In this document: piece after piece, positions 47,947-57,893 of the stretch | How positions within the stretch are numbered: the stretch's first letter is position 1 | Layout of the letters: each line of letters opens with the position of its first letter | Source: Elioraea sp. | GTDB lineage: Bacteria; Pseudomonadota; Alphaproteobacteria; Acetobacterales; Acetobacteraceae | NCBI RefSeq assembly: GCF_022842375.1 | Contig: NZ_JALHPR010000008.1 | Span: 62,001-126,000, forward strand | Reading direction: 5' to 3' | DNA: 64,000 bases | Notes under the pieces: model-generated | What the model saw: only the letters and a program-made list of their open reading frames with translations | Told to the model about the DNA's origin: nothing | Databases searched by the model: none | Translations under genes and position numbers: made by a program

Positions 47947-48695
47947 CCGATACCGCAGAGCGCCGTCTGCTCGACCCCGAGGCGCACATCCTCATCGTCG
48001 AGGATGACGGCGAGATGCGGAACCTTGTCGCACGGCTGCTGCGCGACGCCGCGTTTCGTGTGTCGGCCGCACGTGACGGCCGCGAGATGTGGGACATTCT
48101 GGAAGGCCCGGCCGGCGAGCCCGATCTTGTCCTGCTCGACGTGATGCTGCCGGGCGCCTCGGGCCTCGATCTGCTGCGCCGCCTCCGGGAGCGTTCGCGT
48201 GTGCCGGTGCTGATGCTCACGGCGCGGGGTGAGGAGATGGACCGCGTGCTCGGCCTCGAACTTGGCGCCGACGACTACGTGGCCAAGCCTTTTGCGCCTC
48301 GCGAGCTTATCGCGCGCGTCCGCGCGTTGCTGCGCCGCGCCTCGCCGGCCGATGCGCACCCCGATCCGCGGTCGCGGCGACTGGCCTTCGCCGGCTGGGT
48401 GCTGGACATCGCGCGTCGGGAACTCACCTCGCCTGAGGGCGTCGCGGTCGATCTCTCCGGGGCGGAGTATGACCTGCTGATGGCCTTCCTGGAGCATCCG
48501 CAACGGGTCCTGTCGCGCGAGCAGCTGCTCGAGGTCGGCAAGCGGCGTGTCGGCACCGATCCGTTCGACCGGACGGTCGACGTCCAGGTCAGCCGCTTGC
48601 GCCGGAAGATCGAGCCGGAGGACGACAGCCCCTCCCTCATCAAGACGGTGCGCGGGGCCGGGTACGTGCTGGTGGCGGACGTGTCGCGGACATGA
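47943..48695 (+). CDS. OmpR-family response regulator (CusR/CopR-like)
   Basis: ILIVEDDGEMRNLVARLLRDAAFRV...LVLLDVMLPGASGLDLL...LTARGEEMDRVLGLELGADDYVAKPFAPRELIARVRALLRR; winged-helix RTVDVQVSRLRRKIEPEDDSPSLIKTVRGAGYVL. Confidence 0.94.
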   Translation: MTDTAERRLLDPEAHILIVEDDGEMRNLVARLLRDAAFRVSAARDGREMWDILEGPAGEPDLVLLDVMLPGASGLDLLRRLRERSRVPVLMLTARGEEMDRVLGLELGADDYVAKPFAPRELIARVRALLRRASPADAHPDPRSRRLAFAGWVLDIARRELTSPEGVAVDLSGAEYDLLMAFLEHPQRVLSREQLLEVGKRRVGTDPFDRTVDVQVSRLRRKIEPEDDSPSLIKTVRGAGYVLVADVSRT

Positions 48696-49990
48696 GGGCG
48701 CCGTGGCCCGCCAGCCTGGCCGGTCGCATCACGTTGCTGCTGCTCGGCGGGCTGATGCTGCTGCACGTCGGCAGCATGTGGGTGCATGAGCGCGCGCTGC
48801 GCGACACGGAGCAGGGTGCGCGGCTGGAACGCATGGCCGACCAGCTCGCGGCGGCGCGCGCGGCGGTCGCATCCCTGCCCGAGGCGGCGCGCGATGCGGC
48901 GGCGCATGCGATCTCGCGCCCCGGCCTCGAGATCCATTGGGATCGTATGGCACCGATGCCGGCGGCGGCACCGCCCGAGCCCCTCGCGACGGCTGCCGCA
49001 CGGCTTGGCCCCGGCGCGCGGATCGGCTGGGACCCCAAGGCCGAACCGGGCCACCGCGTGCTGGGCGCGCTGCCAGCCGAGGATGGCGGATGGATCGTCT
49101 TCTCGGCACCCTGGCTCGCCGCGGGCGGCGGGCCTCTCGACCATGGCGCCATCGCGTCCATGGTCGCCATGGCGCTCGGCATCGCCCTCGTTTCGATCCT
49201 GGTCGTGCGCTGGATCACCCGACCGTTGCGGCGCCTCGCCGCAGCGGCGGACCGCATCGGCCGCGACCCGAGCCCGCGGCCGGTGCCGCTGGACGGACCG
49301 GAGGAGGTTCGCCACGCGGCCGCGGCGTTCAATGCCATGCAGCAGCGCATCGGGCGATTACTGGAGGATCGGACGGAAACGCTGGCGGCGATGAGTCACG
49401 ACCTGCGCACCCCGCTCTCCCGCCTTCAACTGCGCGTGGCCTTCCTGCCGGAAGGTGAGGACCGCGTGCGGCTCGAGGCCGACATCGCCGAAATGGAAAC
49501 CATGATCACGCGCACATTGGACTATATCCGCGAGGGCCGCGATGCCGAGCCCGTGCGGCCGGCCGACCTCGCGGCGATCCTGCAGACCCTGGCGTCCGAT
49601 GCCGCCGATCGGGGTCACGATGTGGACTACGTGGGCCCTGGGCGGGCGGTCCTGCCGCTCCGGCGCGTCGCGGCAAAACGCGCGGTCTCGAATCTGTTGG
49701 ACAATGCGCTCCGCCACGGCGTGCCTCCGGTGCGGCTGCGCATCCAGGAGGACGGAGACATGCTCGTCGTCGAAGTCTCGGATTCAGGCGCCGGCATTGC
49801 CGAGGCCGATCGGGACCGGGCTGTCGCGCCTTTCGTGCAGCTCGACACGGCACGCGGCGGCTCAGGAGTTGGCCTGGGTCTCGCCATCGCACAGCGATTT
49901 GCGCAGGGCAGCAACGGCAGGCTTGAACTGCGGGATGCCCCAGGGGGAGGGCTGCTGGCGCGAATTCTGCTGCCCAGGCAGGCCGGCTGA
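48692..49990 (+). CDS. sensor histidine kinase (EnvZ/CusS-like)
   Basis: Two TMs, HAMP RWITRPLRRLAAAADRIGRD, AAMSHDLRTPLSRLQLRV, VSNLLDNALRHG, GVGLGLAIAQRFAQGSNGRLEL. Confidence 0.93.
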   Translation: MRAPWPASLAGRITLLLLGGLMLLHVGSMWVHERALRDTEQGARLERMADQLAAARAAVASLPEAARDAAAHAISRPGLEIHWDRMAPMPAAAPPEPLATAAARLGPGARIGWDPKAEPGHRVLGALPAEDGGWIVFSAPWLAAGGGPLDHGAIASMVAMALGIALVSILVVRWITRPLRRLAAAADRIGRDPSPRPVPLDGPEEVRHAAAAFNAMQQRIGRLLEDRTETLAAMSHDLRTPLSRLQLRVAFLPEGEDRVRLEADIAEMETMITRTLDYIREGRDAEPVRPADLAAILQTLASDAADRGHDVDYVGPGRAVLPLRRVAAKRAVSNLLDNALRHGVPPVRLRIQEDGDMLVVEVSDSGAGIAEADRDRAVAPFVQLDTARGGSGVGLGLAIAQRFAQGSNGRLELRDAPGGGLLARILLPRQAG

Positions 49991-50004
49991 ACGCCTGACT
50001 GGGC

Positions 50005-50019
50005 CGACATACTTTGTCA
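50005..50019. promoter_or_regulatory. candidate operator CGACA-TACTT-TGTCA upstream of the DUF305 gene
   Basis: 13 of 15 positions identical to the motif at 42583-42597. Confidence 0.55.
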
Positions 50020-50087
50020 TGTGGCGGAGAGGCTCCGCAGCGACGCGGGGTGCAAGGTCTGGCGGTCGTCAACCCGGAGGTCATTCC

Positions 50088-50495
50088 ATGCGCCGGCTGC
50101 TCCTGACTGCACCCCTTGCCGCTGCCCTGTTCGCCGCTGGAGCCGTCGTGGTGGCACAGCCTCAGCATGGCCCTGGACATGGCATGCCGATGATGCAGGG
50201 AGGCGGTCCTGCCGCCGCGCAGGCGCCGGCGAACGCGAGCCCGGCGACGCGCGCCTTCATGGCAGCGGACGAGAAGATGCATCGCGACATGACCATCACC
50301 TATTCGGGGAATGCCGACCGCGACTTCGTCTCCGGCATGATCCCGCACCACCAGGGCGCGATCGACATGGCGCGGATCGTACTGGAGCATGGCCGCGATC
50401 CCGACGTGCGTGCCTTGGCGGAGAGCATCATCCGCGACCAGGAGCGCGAGATCGCGCAGATGCGCGTGATCCTTGCACGGATCCCCGCGCAATGA
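50088..50495 (+). CDS. DUF305 family periplasmic protein
   Basis: FMAADEKMHRDMTITYSGNADRDFVSGMIPHHQGAIDMARIVLEHGRDPDVRALAESIIRDQEREIAQM. Confidence 0.94.
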   Translation: MRRLLLTAPLAAALFAAGAVVVAQPQHGPGHGMPMMQGGGPAAAQAPANASPATRAFMAADEKMHRDMTITYSGNADRDFVSGMIPHHQGAIDMARIVLEHGRDPDVRALAESIIRDQEREIAQMRVILARIPAQ

Positions 50496-50953
50496 TGCGC
50501 CGGGGCCTCCTCGCCAGCACCCTGCTGGTGGTGGCGGTGCCGGCAATGGCGCAGCACCGCGAGCGCGTCGAAGTGTGGCGCGACCCGAACTGCGGCTGCT
50601 GTTCGGCCTGGGTCGCGCATCTCCGCAGGGACGGCTTCGCCGTTGAGGATCGCGTCGTCGCCTCGGTCGCGCCGATCCGCAGGCTGCTGGGCACACCTGC
50701 CGATCTGCTTTCCTGCCATGCCGCGCGGGTCGGCGGCTTCGCGCTCGAGGGTCACGTGCCCGCGCTCGCGATCCGTCGCCTCCTGGGGGAACGCCCCATC
50801 GGCATCGTGGGCCTTGCCGTCCCTGCCATGCCCATCGGCTCGCCAGGGATGGAGGTGCCCGGGCAGCCGCCTGAGACGTACGACGTGATCGGCTGGCGCG
50901 CCGACGGAACCCATGCGCCCTTCATGCGGTTTAACGGGAGCGAGCCTGCCTGA
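50492..50953 (+). CDS. DUF411 metal-binding protein
   Basis: VEVWRDPNCGCCSAWVAHLRRDGFAVE...LSCHAARVGGFALEGHVPALAIRRLL...GLAVPAMPIGSPGMEVPG. Confidence 0.94.
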   Translation: MMRRGLLASTLLVVAVPAMAQHRERVEVWRDPNCGCCSAWVAHLRRDGFAVEDRVVASVAPIRRLLGTPADLLSCHAARVGGFALEGHVPALAIRRLLGERPIGIVGLAVPAMPIGSPGMEVPGQPPETYDVIGWRADGTHAPFMRFNGSEPA

Positions 50954-50972
50954 CAACGAAAGGAAAAGACCG

Positions 50973-51602
50973 ATGAGGACGCTCAGCACGCTGACGGCCA
51001 CCGCCATCCTTGCGTTGGGCCTTGCCGGAACCGCGATTGCGCAGGCGCCAGCGCCAGGCGCGACGCCCGACCCCCACCATCCCGGCAGGCCGGCCGGGTC
51101 GCCGCCGCCAGCGCCGCCGGCCGCGCAGCAAGGCACGCCGATGCCTGGCATGGGGGGGGCGGGTGGTGGAATGATGGGCGGCGACATGGGCCGGATGATG
51201 CAGCCCATGATGCAGCAGATGATGCAGGACCGCATGGCCGCGTCAGCGATGCAGCCCTTTCGCCGGATCGAGGGGCGGCTGGCCTATTTCCGTGCCGAAC
51301 TGCGGATCACCGACGCCCAGGCGCAGCCGTGGAACGCCTTCGCCGATGCCGTCCGCACGCATGCCGAACGGCTCCGCCAGGCCACGCAGCAGGCGATGAC
51401 CGGGGCCACTGAGCCCGGATCGGCACCGCAGCAGATGGAACGTCGCATCGCCCTCCTCTCCGCCCATCTCGAGTCGATGCGCGCGGTCGCAGCCGCAGCG
51501 ACCCCCCTCTACGCGGCGTTGTCGGAGGAGCAGCGGCGCACCGCCGACGAGATGATGTCCGAACACGTCCGCGGCATGCGGATGGGGATGAGGATGCCGT
51601 GA
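50973..51602 (+). CDS. Met-rich Spy/CpxP-like periplasmic protein
   Basis: GMMGGDMGRMMQPMMQQMMQDRM followed by LRITDAQAQPWNAFADAVRTHAERL and LSEEQRRTADEMM. Confidence 0.82.
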   Translation: MRTLSTLTATAILALGLAGTAIAQAPAPGATPDPHHPGRPAGSPPPAPPAAQQGTPMPGMGGAGGGMMGGDMGRMMQPMMQQMMQDRMAASAMQPFRRIEGRLAYFRAELRITDAQAQPWNAFADAVRTHAERLRQATQQAMTGATEPGSAPQQMERRIALLSAHLESMRAVAAAATPLYAALSEEQRRTADEMMSEHVRGMRMGMRMP

Positions 51603-51603
51603 C

Positions 51604-51855
51604 ATGGCGTGGACGCAGCCTGTCGGGACCGAGGCCGCGCCATCCTGGTGGCGCACGCGCACCGGCGTTGCCGCGATCGGCTTCGCACTGGTCGGCAGTT
51701 TCTATGTGCTGCGGGAGCACTGGGGCCACGCGTTCGGCGCCCTGCCCTATCTGCTGATCCTCGCCTGCCCGCTGATGCACCTGCTCATGCATCGCGGACA
51801 TCGCCAGCACGGCAGCGGCGTGGGTACGGCGCCCGGCTCTCGACCCGGGGGCTGA
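51604..51855 (+). CDS. DUF2933-like small membrane protein
   Basis: RTGVAAIGFALVGSFYVLREHWGHAFGALPYLLILACPLMHLLMHRGH. Confidence 0.85.
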   Translation: MAWTQPVGTEAAPSWWRTRTGVAAIGFALVGSFYVLREHWGHAFGALPYLLILACPLMHLLMHRGHRQHGSGVGTAPGSRPGG

Positions 51856-51913
51856 GGTCGTGGCTGTTGCGGCGCCTCCTGGCTGCTCCGCGCTGGCCAT
51901 GGCGCGGCACTAG

Positions 51914-52120
51914 CTCGCGCTGCTGCTGGTCGCGAACGTCATCTGGGAGGTCGCGCAGCTGCCGCTCTCCGGCGGAATTGGCCATACGCCACCGCCATGC
52001 CGCGCCGCCGCCGCTCGGGACCGGGCACACGCCAGTGCTCCAGTGGCTTCTGCAGCCGACCCTTTGTCTCCTTGCCGCGAGCCCGCCTGGCGCCGGCGCG
52101 CTGACAGACCCTTCGGAGCC
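51914..52120 (+). pseudogene. possible remnant of a membrane protein (LALLLVANVIWEVAQLPL...)
   Basis: Readable hydrophobic segment LALLLVANVIWEVAQLPLSGGIGHT directly after an in-frame TAG (51911), no start codon, tail degenerates. Confidence 0.4.
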
Positions 52121-52125
52121 TGGCC

Positions 52126-54501
52126 ATGAACGAACAGCACGATCGCCACCAGCACAGGAATCACGGCCACGCCGGCCAAGACGACACCGGTACGACGGTG
52201 AAGGACCCGGTCTGCGGAATGACGGTGGATCCGGCGACGACGGTGCACCATGCCGATCACCTCGGTGCGGCCTACCATTTCTGCTCGGCCGGCTGCCGGA
52301 CGAAGTTCACGGCTGACCCGGCGAAATACATCGCGCCGAAGCGCGCGCTGCGCGCCGAGCCGGCGGCTCCGGGCACGATCTACACCTGCCCGATGCACCC
52401 GCAGATCCGCCAGAACGGTCCTGGCAGCTGCCCGATCTGCGGCATGGCCCTCGAACCGGAGATGGCGACTGCCGAGGTCGGCCCCAATCCAGAGCTGGTG
52501 GACTTCACGCGCCGCTTCTGGATCGGGCTTGTCCTCGCCCTGCCGGTCGTGGCCCTGGAGATGGGCGGACATCTCACCGGCATGATGCACCTGGTCGGCG
52601 GGCCGCAGATGGGCAACTGGCTCCAGCTCGCGCTTGGGACGCCGGTGGTGCTGTGGGCGGGCTGGCCCTTCTTCGTCCGCGGCTGGCAAAGCCTCGTGAA
52701 CCGCAGCCTCAACATGTTCACGCTGATCGCGCTCGGCACGGGCGTTGCCTGGCTGTTCAGCGTGGTGGCGACGGTCGCGCCCGGGGTGTTCCCCGAGGCG
52801 TTCCGCGCGTCGGATGGTTCGGTGGCGGTTTATTTCGAGGCGGCCGCTGTCATCGTCGTGCTGGTGCTGCTCGGCCAAGTGCTGGAGTTGCGGGCGCGCG
52901 AGCAGACCGGCGGCGCAATCCGCGCGCTGCTCGACCTCGCGCCGGCGATGGCGCGCCGGGTGCGCGACGACGGATCGGAGGAGGAAGAGGTACCGCTCGC
53001 CGCCATCCATGTCGGCGACCGCCTGCGCGTGCGACCCGGCGACAAGGTGCCGTTGGACGGCGCGGTCCTGGAAGGCCGATCCAACGTCGATGAGAGCATG
53101 GTGACGGGGGAATCGGTTCCCGTGACCAAGGCCGCCGGCGATCTGGTCGTCGGCGGCACGTTGAACGGCCAGGGCAGCTTCGTCATGCGCGCCGACCGCA
53201 TCGGCCAGGATACCGTGCTGGCGCAGATCGTCCGCATGGTTGCTGGAGCGCAACGTTCCCGCGCGCCGATCCAGCGCCTTGCCGACCAGGTGAGCGGCTG
53301 GTTCGTGCCGGCCGTCGTGGTGATCGCCGTCCTCGCCTTCATCGTCTGGTCGACGTGGGGGCCCGAGCCGCGCCTCGCCTTCGCGCTGGTCGCGGCCGTC
53401 ACAGTGCTGATCATCGCCTGCCCATGCGCGCTCGGGCTCGCGACACCGATGAGCATCATGGTGGGCGTCGGGCGCGGCGCGCAGGCCGGGGTGCTGATCA
53501 AGAACGCCGAGGCGCTGGAGCGGTTGGAGCGCATCGACACGCTGGTCGTCGACAAGACCGGCACGCTCACGCGCGGGCGGCCCGAGGTCGTCGCTCTCGT
53601 CCCTGCGGAGGGGCTGGCGGAGGATGATCTGCTGCGCCTGGCGGCCGGGCTGGAGCGGCCGAGCCAGCATCCCTTGGCTGAGGCCGTGGTGCGCGCGGCC
53701 GAGGCCCGCGGCCTGGCGATACCTGCGGTGGAGGAGTTCGACGCGCCGATCGGACGAGGCGTGACGGGTATCGTCGAGGGTCGCAGAGCCGCGGTCGGCA
53801 ATGCGCGGCTGATGGCCGAGCTCGGCGTGGATCCCGGGCCGCTCGCCGCCGAGGCTGAGCGGCTCCGCAGCGACGGCGCCACGGTGTTCTTCGTGGCGGC
53901 GGATGGCCGCCCGGCCGGCCTCGTCGCGGTGGCGGATCCGGTGAAGGAGACGACACCGGCCGCGCTCGCCGGGCTGCAGGCGGAGGGCATCCGCGTCGTG
54001 ATGCTCACCGGGGACAACCGCACGACGGCTGAGGCAGTGGCCCGCCGCCTCGGCATCACCGAGGTCGAGGCCGAGGTGCTGCCAGAGGACAAGCAGCGGA
54101 TCGTCGAACGCCTGAAGGCCGAGGGCCGTCACGTGGCGATGGCCGGTGACGGCGTGAACGACGCCCCCGCCTTGGCGGCGGCGGAGGTGGGGATCGCGAT
54201 GGGTACCGGCACCGACGTGGCGATCGAGAGCGCCGGCGTGACGCTGCTCGGTGGCGATCTGACCGGCATCGTGCGGGCGCGGCGGCTATCGCGCGCCGTG
54301 ATGGGCAACATCCGGCAGAACCTGTTCTTTGCATTCGCCTACAACGCGGCGGGCGTACCGATCGCAGCGGGCGTGCTGTACCCGTTCTTCGGGATACTCC
54401 TCTCGCCGCTGATCGCTGCGGCGGCGATGGCGCTGTCCTCGGTGAGCGTCGTCGGCAATGCGCTGAGGCTGCGGTCGACGGGGCTGGAGACGAGGACTTG
54501 A
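52126..54501 (+). CDS. copA: copper-translocating P-type ATPase with N-terminal YHS and heavy-metal-binding (HMBD) domains
   Basis: [36 protein letters not shown] (YHS), [26 protein letters not shown] (HMBD), [29 protein letters not shown]. Confidence 0.96.
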   Translation: MNEQHDRHQHRNHGHAGQDDTGTTVKDPVCGMTVDPATTVHHADHLGAAYHFCSAGCRTKFTADPAKYIAPKRALRAEPAAPGTIYTCPMHPQIRQNGPGSCPICGMALEPEMATAEVGPNPELVDFTRRFWIGLVLALPVVALEMGGHLTGMMHLVGGPQMGNWLQLALGTPVVLWAGWPFFVRGWQSLVNRSLNMFTLIALGTGVAWLFSVVATVAPGVFPEAFRASDGSVAVYFEAAAVIVVLVLLGQVLELRAREQTGGAIRALLDLAPAMARRVRDDGSEEEEVPLAAIHVGDRLRVRPGDKVPLDGAVLEGRSNVDESMVTGESVPVTKAAGDLVVGGTLNGQGSFVMRADRIGQDTVLAQIVRMVAGAQRSRAPIQRLADQVSGWFVPAVVVIAVLAFIVWSTWGPEPRLAFALVAAVTVLIIACPCALGLATPMSIMVGVGRGAQAGVLIKNAEALERLERIDTLVVDKTGTLTRGRPEVVALVPAEGLAEDDLLRLAAGLERPSQHPLAEAVVRAAEARGLAIPAVEEFDAPIGRGVTGIVEGRRAAVGNARLMAELGVDPGPLAAEAERLRSDGATVFFVAADGRPAGLVAVADPVKETTPAALAGLQAEGIRVVMLTGDNRTTAEAVARRLGITEVEAEVLPEDKQRIVERLKAEGRHVAMAGDGVNDAPALAAAEVGIAMGTGTDVAIESAGVTLLGGDLTGIVRARRLSRAVMGNIRQNLFFAFAYNAAGVPIAAGVLYPFFGILLSPLIAAAAMALSSVSVVGNALRLRSTGLETRT

Positions 54502-54970
54502 GAGCGGAATGTCGAGACCGCTCCGGAATGATCACGCGCCCCCGCAATCGACGTGTGAGACGTTTGTCGACCAGCAGGATCCCGTCGCCCGACAGCGGCA
54601 CGCCGCGGCCGGGCCCAGTCCAGTCCGCCCAGTTCAGCGTGACGTGCCCTCGGTCCCGGCCGCCTCGGTCAGCGCGCAGCCAGTACCACGAGCCGGACTG
54701 GCCCGTTCGATCAGCACATCCGGCATTCATCACGCCTGGCGATGGCGAACGCTTGCCGGGTGATGCCGAAACCGGGTGCTCGGTGCGTTGCCCTGGCGAC
54801 GATAAACGTTGCGAAATTGCATCGACGCAGTCCATATTCATTCCGTGACGTGCACAAAACGTCAGCCGTGGTACGATCCTTGCCGTCGCGTCCGTTGACG
54901 CTTCGGGGAAGTTCAGCAAAGCTGCGCACGTAACGAGACGCGCGCAAAAGCGAGTTGGGGAGGATGAAGC

Positions 54971-55993
54971 ATGGGTATCCGTACAGCGCTACTGGCGACT
55001 GCCCTGGGGTGCGCTTTGGCCGCTTCGGATGCAGGCGCGCAGGAGTTGAACGTCGCGATCTTTGGCGGCTCGTTCGCTGACAATGTCCGCACCTGCGTTG
55101 CCGAGCCGTTCCAGCGCGCCACCAACACGCGCGTGAACTTCGTGTTGGGCAATTCCGTGCAGAACGCTGCCCGCCTGCGCGCCACGCGCGGCCGGCCCGA
55201 CGTCGACGTGGCCTACATGGACCTGCAGGTCGTGGTGCAGGCCAAGGCCGAGGGGCTGCTGGACCAGATCGACGCGACGAAGATCACGAACCTGCCGGAC
55301 ATCTATCCTTCGGCCGTCGATCCTGACCGGCAGTGGATCGGTTTCATGTACTCGGCGACCGCGATCGCGTACAACCCGCGCGAACTGCGCAACCCGCCGC
55401 AGGCCTGGGCGGACCTGTGGTCGCCAGCCTTGCGCGGCAAGCTCGCAATCGGCGACATCAGCGCGACCTCCGGCCAGCATTTCTTGATCGCTGCGGCGCG
55501 CCTGAACGGCGGGTCGGTTGAGAATGTCGAGCCGGGCTTCCGCGCAATCCGCGAGCTTCGTCCTGGCGTGGTGACACTTTACACACAGGCCGACCAGGTC
55601 GTGCAATTGATCGAGCGCGGTGACATCGCCGCCGCGGTCTGGTTCGCCGATCGGGTGGGCGCGGCCGCGCGCAACGGCGTGCCGGTGGCGGTGGTGTTCC
55701 CGCGCGAAGGCGCGATCGGGATCCTGCCGACCTTTGCGGTGCCGCAAGGAGCGCGGAACAAGGCGCTGGCCGAACAGTACATGGACCGTGCGCTGGCCCC
55801 AGACGCGCAGCGCTGCTTTGCAGAGCGTCAGTACGCCGGCCCCACCAACCGCAAGGTGGAGCTGCCCGACGACTTGGCGAAGTTGGTGCCATACCGCGAG
55901 GCGGTCGACCGCCTGTACTTCCCGCCTCCCGAGCTCGTCGCGCGGAACCTGCCGGCCTGGACCGACCGCTGGAACCGCGAGATCGCACGCTAG
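54971..55993 (+). CDS. extracellular solute-binding protein (PotD-like)
   Basis: MGIRTALLATALGCALAASDAGAQELNVAIFGGSFADNVRTCVAEPFQRATNTRVNFVLGNSVQN...; heads an ABC operon. Confidence 0.92.
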   Translation: MGIRTALLATALGCALAASDAGAQELNVAIFGGSFADNVRTCVAEPFQRATNTRVNFVLGNSVQNAARLRATRGRPDVDVAYMDLQVVVQAKAEGLLDQIDATKITNLPDIYPSAVDPDRQWIGFMYSATAIAYNPRELRNPPQAWADLWSPALRGKLAIGDISATSGQHFLIAAARLNGGSVENVEPGFRAIRELRPGVVTLYTQADQVVQLIERGDIAAAVWFADRVGAAARNGVPVAVVFPREGAIGILPTFAVPQGARNKALAEQYMDRALAPDAQRCFAERQYAGPTNRKVELPDDLAKLVPYREAVDRLYFPPPELVARNLPAWTDRWNREIAR

Positions 55994-55999
55994 GCATCT

Positions 56000-57043
56000 A
56001 TGGCAACTGTTGAACTCCGGCGCCTCTGCAAGCGTTACGGCGCCGCAGTCGCGGTCGATCGCATCGATCTTTCCATCGCGGAGGGCGAGATGATCGCCAT
56101 GGTGGGGCCCTCCGGCTGTGGCAAGACGACGGTGCTGCGCATGATCTCCGGCCTGATCGAGCCGGATGGTGGCCAGGTGCTGATTGGCGGGAATGACCTA
56201 ACGCGGGCCCCGGTGCATACCCGCAACCTGGGACTGGTGTTCCAGAGCTACGCGCTGTTCCCGCACATGACGGTGTTCGAGAACGTGGCATTCGGGCTGC
56301 GCAGACGAAGCGTGCGCGAACCCGATCTGGGGCGGCGCGTGGGCGAGGCGCTCAGCCTCGTGCGCCTTGACGCGTTCTCGGGCCGCTATCCGAGGCAATT
56401 GTCGGGGGGGCAGCAGCAGCGCGTGGCGCTGGCGCGGTCGGTCGTTACCGAACCCCGCGTGCTGCTGCTTGATGAGCCGCTCTCCAACCTTGACGCCGCG
56501 CTGCGCGACGAGATGCGCGTGGACCTGCGAAGGCTGCAGCAGCGCCTGGGCATCACCACCGTGTTCGTCACCCATGACCAGCAGGAAGCGCTCACGCTGG
56601 CTGACCGCATGGCCGTGATGCGCGCGGGCCGGATAGAGCAGCTCGGGACACCGCAGGAGGTGTACGAGCGCCCCGCCAGTGCCTTCGTCGCCGGTTTCGT
56701 CGGGCGGTCCAACCTGTTCGAGGTCGACGCGACGGCCGATGGGCTGCGCGGCCCGGATGGGATCACGTTGCGGGCCATTGGAACGGTACGCGGACGGATG
56801 CGCGCAGCCCTGCGGCACGAGAAGCTGCGGCTGCATGGAACACCCCCGCCGGGTGCCAATACGTTCGAAGCCGAAATCATGCTGCGCTCGTTTGCCGGTG
56901 CGCAAGCGCTGTACGTCGTGCGGCTTAACTCCGGCCCGGAATGGCAGGCCGAGGCGCCTTCCAATCCGCCGCTGGCGGAAGGAACGCGGGTGACCGCATG
57001 GTTCACACCCGACGATCTGATCCTGCTTCCCCTCGATGGCTGA
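56000..57043 (+). CDS. Pot-type ABC transporter ATP-binding protein
   Basis: GPSGCGKTTVLRMISGLIEPDGG, LSGGQQQRVALARSV, VLLLDEPLSNLDAALRDEMR. Confidence 0.95.
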   Translation: MATVELRRLCKRYGAAVAVDRIDLSIAEGEMIAMVGPSGCGKTTVLRMISGLIEPDGGQVLIGGNDLTRAPVHTRNLGLVFQSYALFPHMTVFENVAFGLRRRSVREPDLGRRVGEALSLVRLDAFSGRYPRQLSGGQQQRVALARSVVTEPRVLLLDEPLSNLDAALRDEMRVDLRRLQQRLGITTVFVTHDQQEALTLADRMAVMRAGRIEQLGTPQEVYERPASAFVAGFVGRSNLFEVDATADGLRGPDGITLRAIGTVRGRMRAALRHEKLRLHGTPPPGANTFEAEIMLRSFAGAQALYVVRLNSGPEWQAEAPSNPPLAEGTRVTAWFTPDDLILLPLDG

Positions 57044-57893
57044 GCCCAGGCGCGACACCACCGGCCTTCTGCTGTTGGCCCCGTTGCTGGGCGTGCTCAC
57101 CGTCGCGTTTCTGGTCCCTGTCCTGTCGCTGGTGCCGACCAGCCTGCGCCCCTATGTCGCCGGCCGTGGCATCGGCGAAGGCTGGACGCTGGAGCACTAT
57201 ACCAATGTCCTGACCGACTCGTTCTACCTGGAGATCCTTGCGCGCACGATCGGGCTCGGCTTCGTGGTCACGCTCGCAACATTGGTCATTGGCTATCCGC
57301 TGGCCTACATCCTGGCCCGGTCGGAATCACGCTGGCGGCACTGGCTGACCTTGCTGGTGATCTTCCCAATGCTCTTGAACCTGGTGGTGCGCACCTTCGG
57401 CTGGATCGCATTGCTGGCGCGCCGCGGCCTGGTGAACCAGTGGCTGATGGGGCTCGGCATCACGGATGAGCCGCTTCGGCTGATGTTCAACTTCACCGGG
57501 CTGATGATAGGCCTGACACACATCTTCCTGCCGGTGATGGTGCTGGTGCTGATCGCGGTCATCCAGAACATTCCCCGCGATCTTGAGGAAGCGGCCGGCG
57601 TGCTCGGTGCCTCCCGCGCGGCGGTGTTCGCGAAGGTGGTGCTGCCGCTCAGCGCGCCGGGGATCCTTGCCGGCTCGATCCTCGTGTTCGTGCTGACGGT
57701 CAGTGCCCTGGTCACGCCGCGCCTGCTTGGCGGTCCCACCTACAAGGTGGTCTCGACGCTGGTCTACGAACAGTTCCTGCAGCTGCTGAACTGGCCCGCC
57801 GGCTCGGCGCTGGCGCTGCTGATGACGGCTATCGTGCTGCTCCTGCTGTGGGTTGGAGCACGCGTCGCGCGGCGCTGGGAAGCCCGGGAATGA
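57036..57893 (+). CDS. ABC transporter permease (PotB-like)
   Basis: EAAGVLGASRAAVFAKVVLPLSAPGILAGSILVFVLTVSALVTPRLLGGPTYKVVSTLVYEQFLQLLNWPAGSALALL. Confidence 0.94.
   Translation: MAEPRRDTTGLLLLAPLLGVLTVAFLVPVLSLVPTSLRPYVAGRGIGEGWTLEHYTNVLTDSFYLEILARTIGLGFVVTLATLVIGYPLAYILARSESRWRHWLTLLVIFPMLLNLVVRTFGWIALLARRGLVNQWLMGLGITDEPLRLMFNFTGLMIGLTHIFLPVMVLVLIAVIQNIPRDLEEAAGVLGASRAAVFAKVVLPLSAPGILAGSILVFVLTVSALVTPRLLGGPTYKVVSTLVYEQFLQLLNWPAGSALALLMTAIVLLLLWVGARVARRWEARE

Noticed and set aside
51910-54132. 740-aa minus-strand ORF
   Set aside because: Antisense to CopA; composition typical of spurious high-GC frames.
54502-54970. Minus-strand SGSWYWLRADRGGRDRGHVTLNWADWTG as a possible gene in the intergenic gap
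   Set aside because: Looks protein-like locally but has no credible start, family motif or upstream signal; insufficient support.
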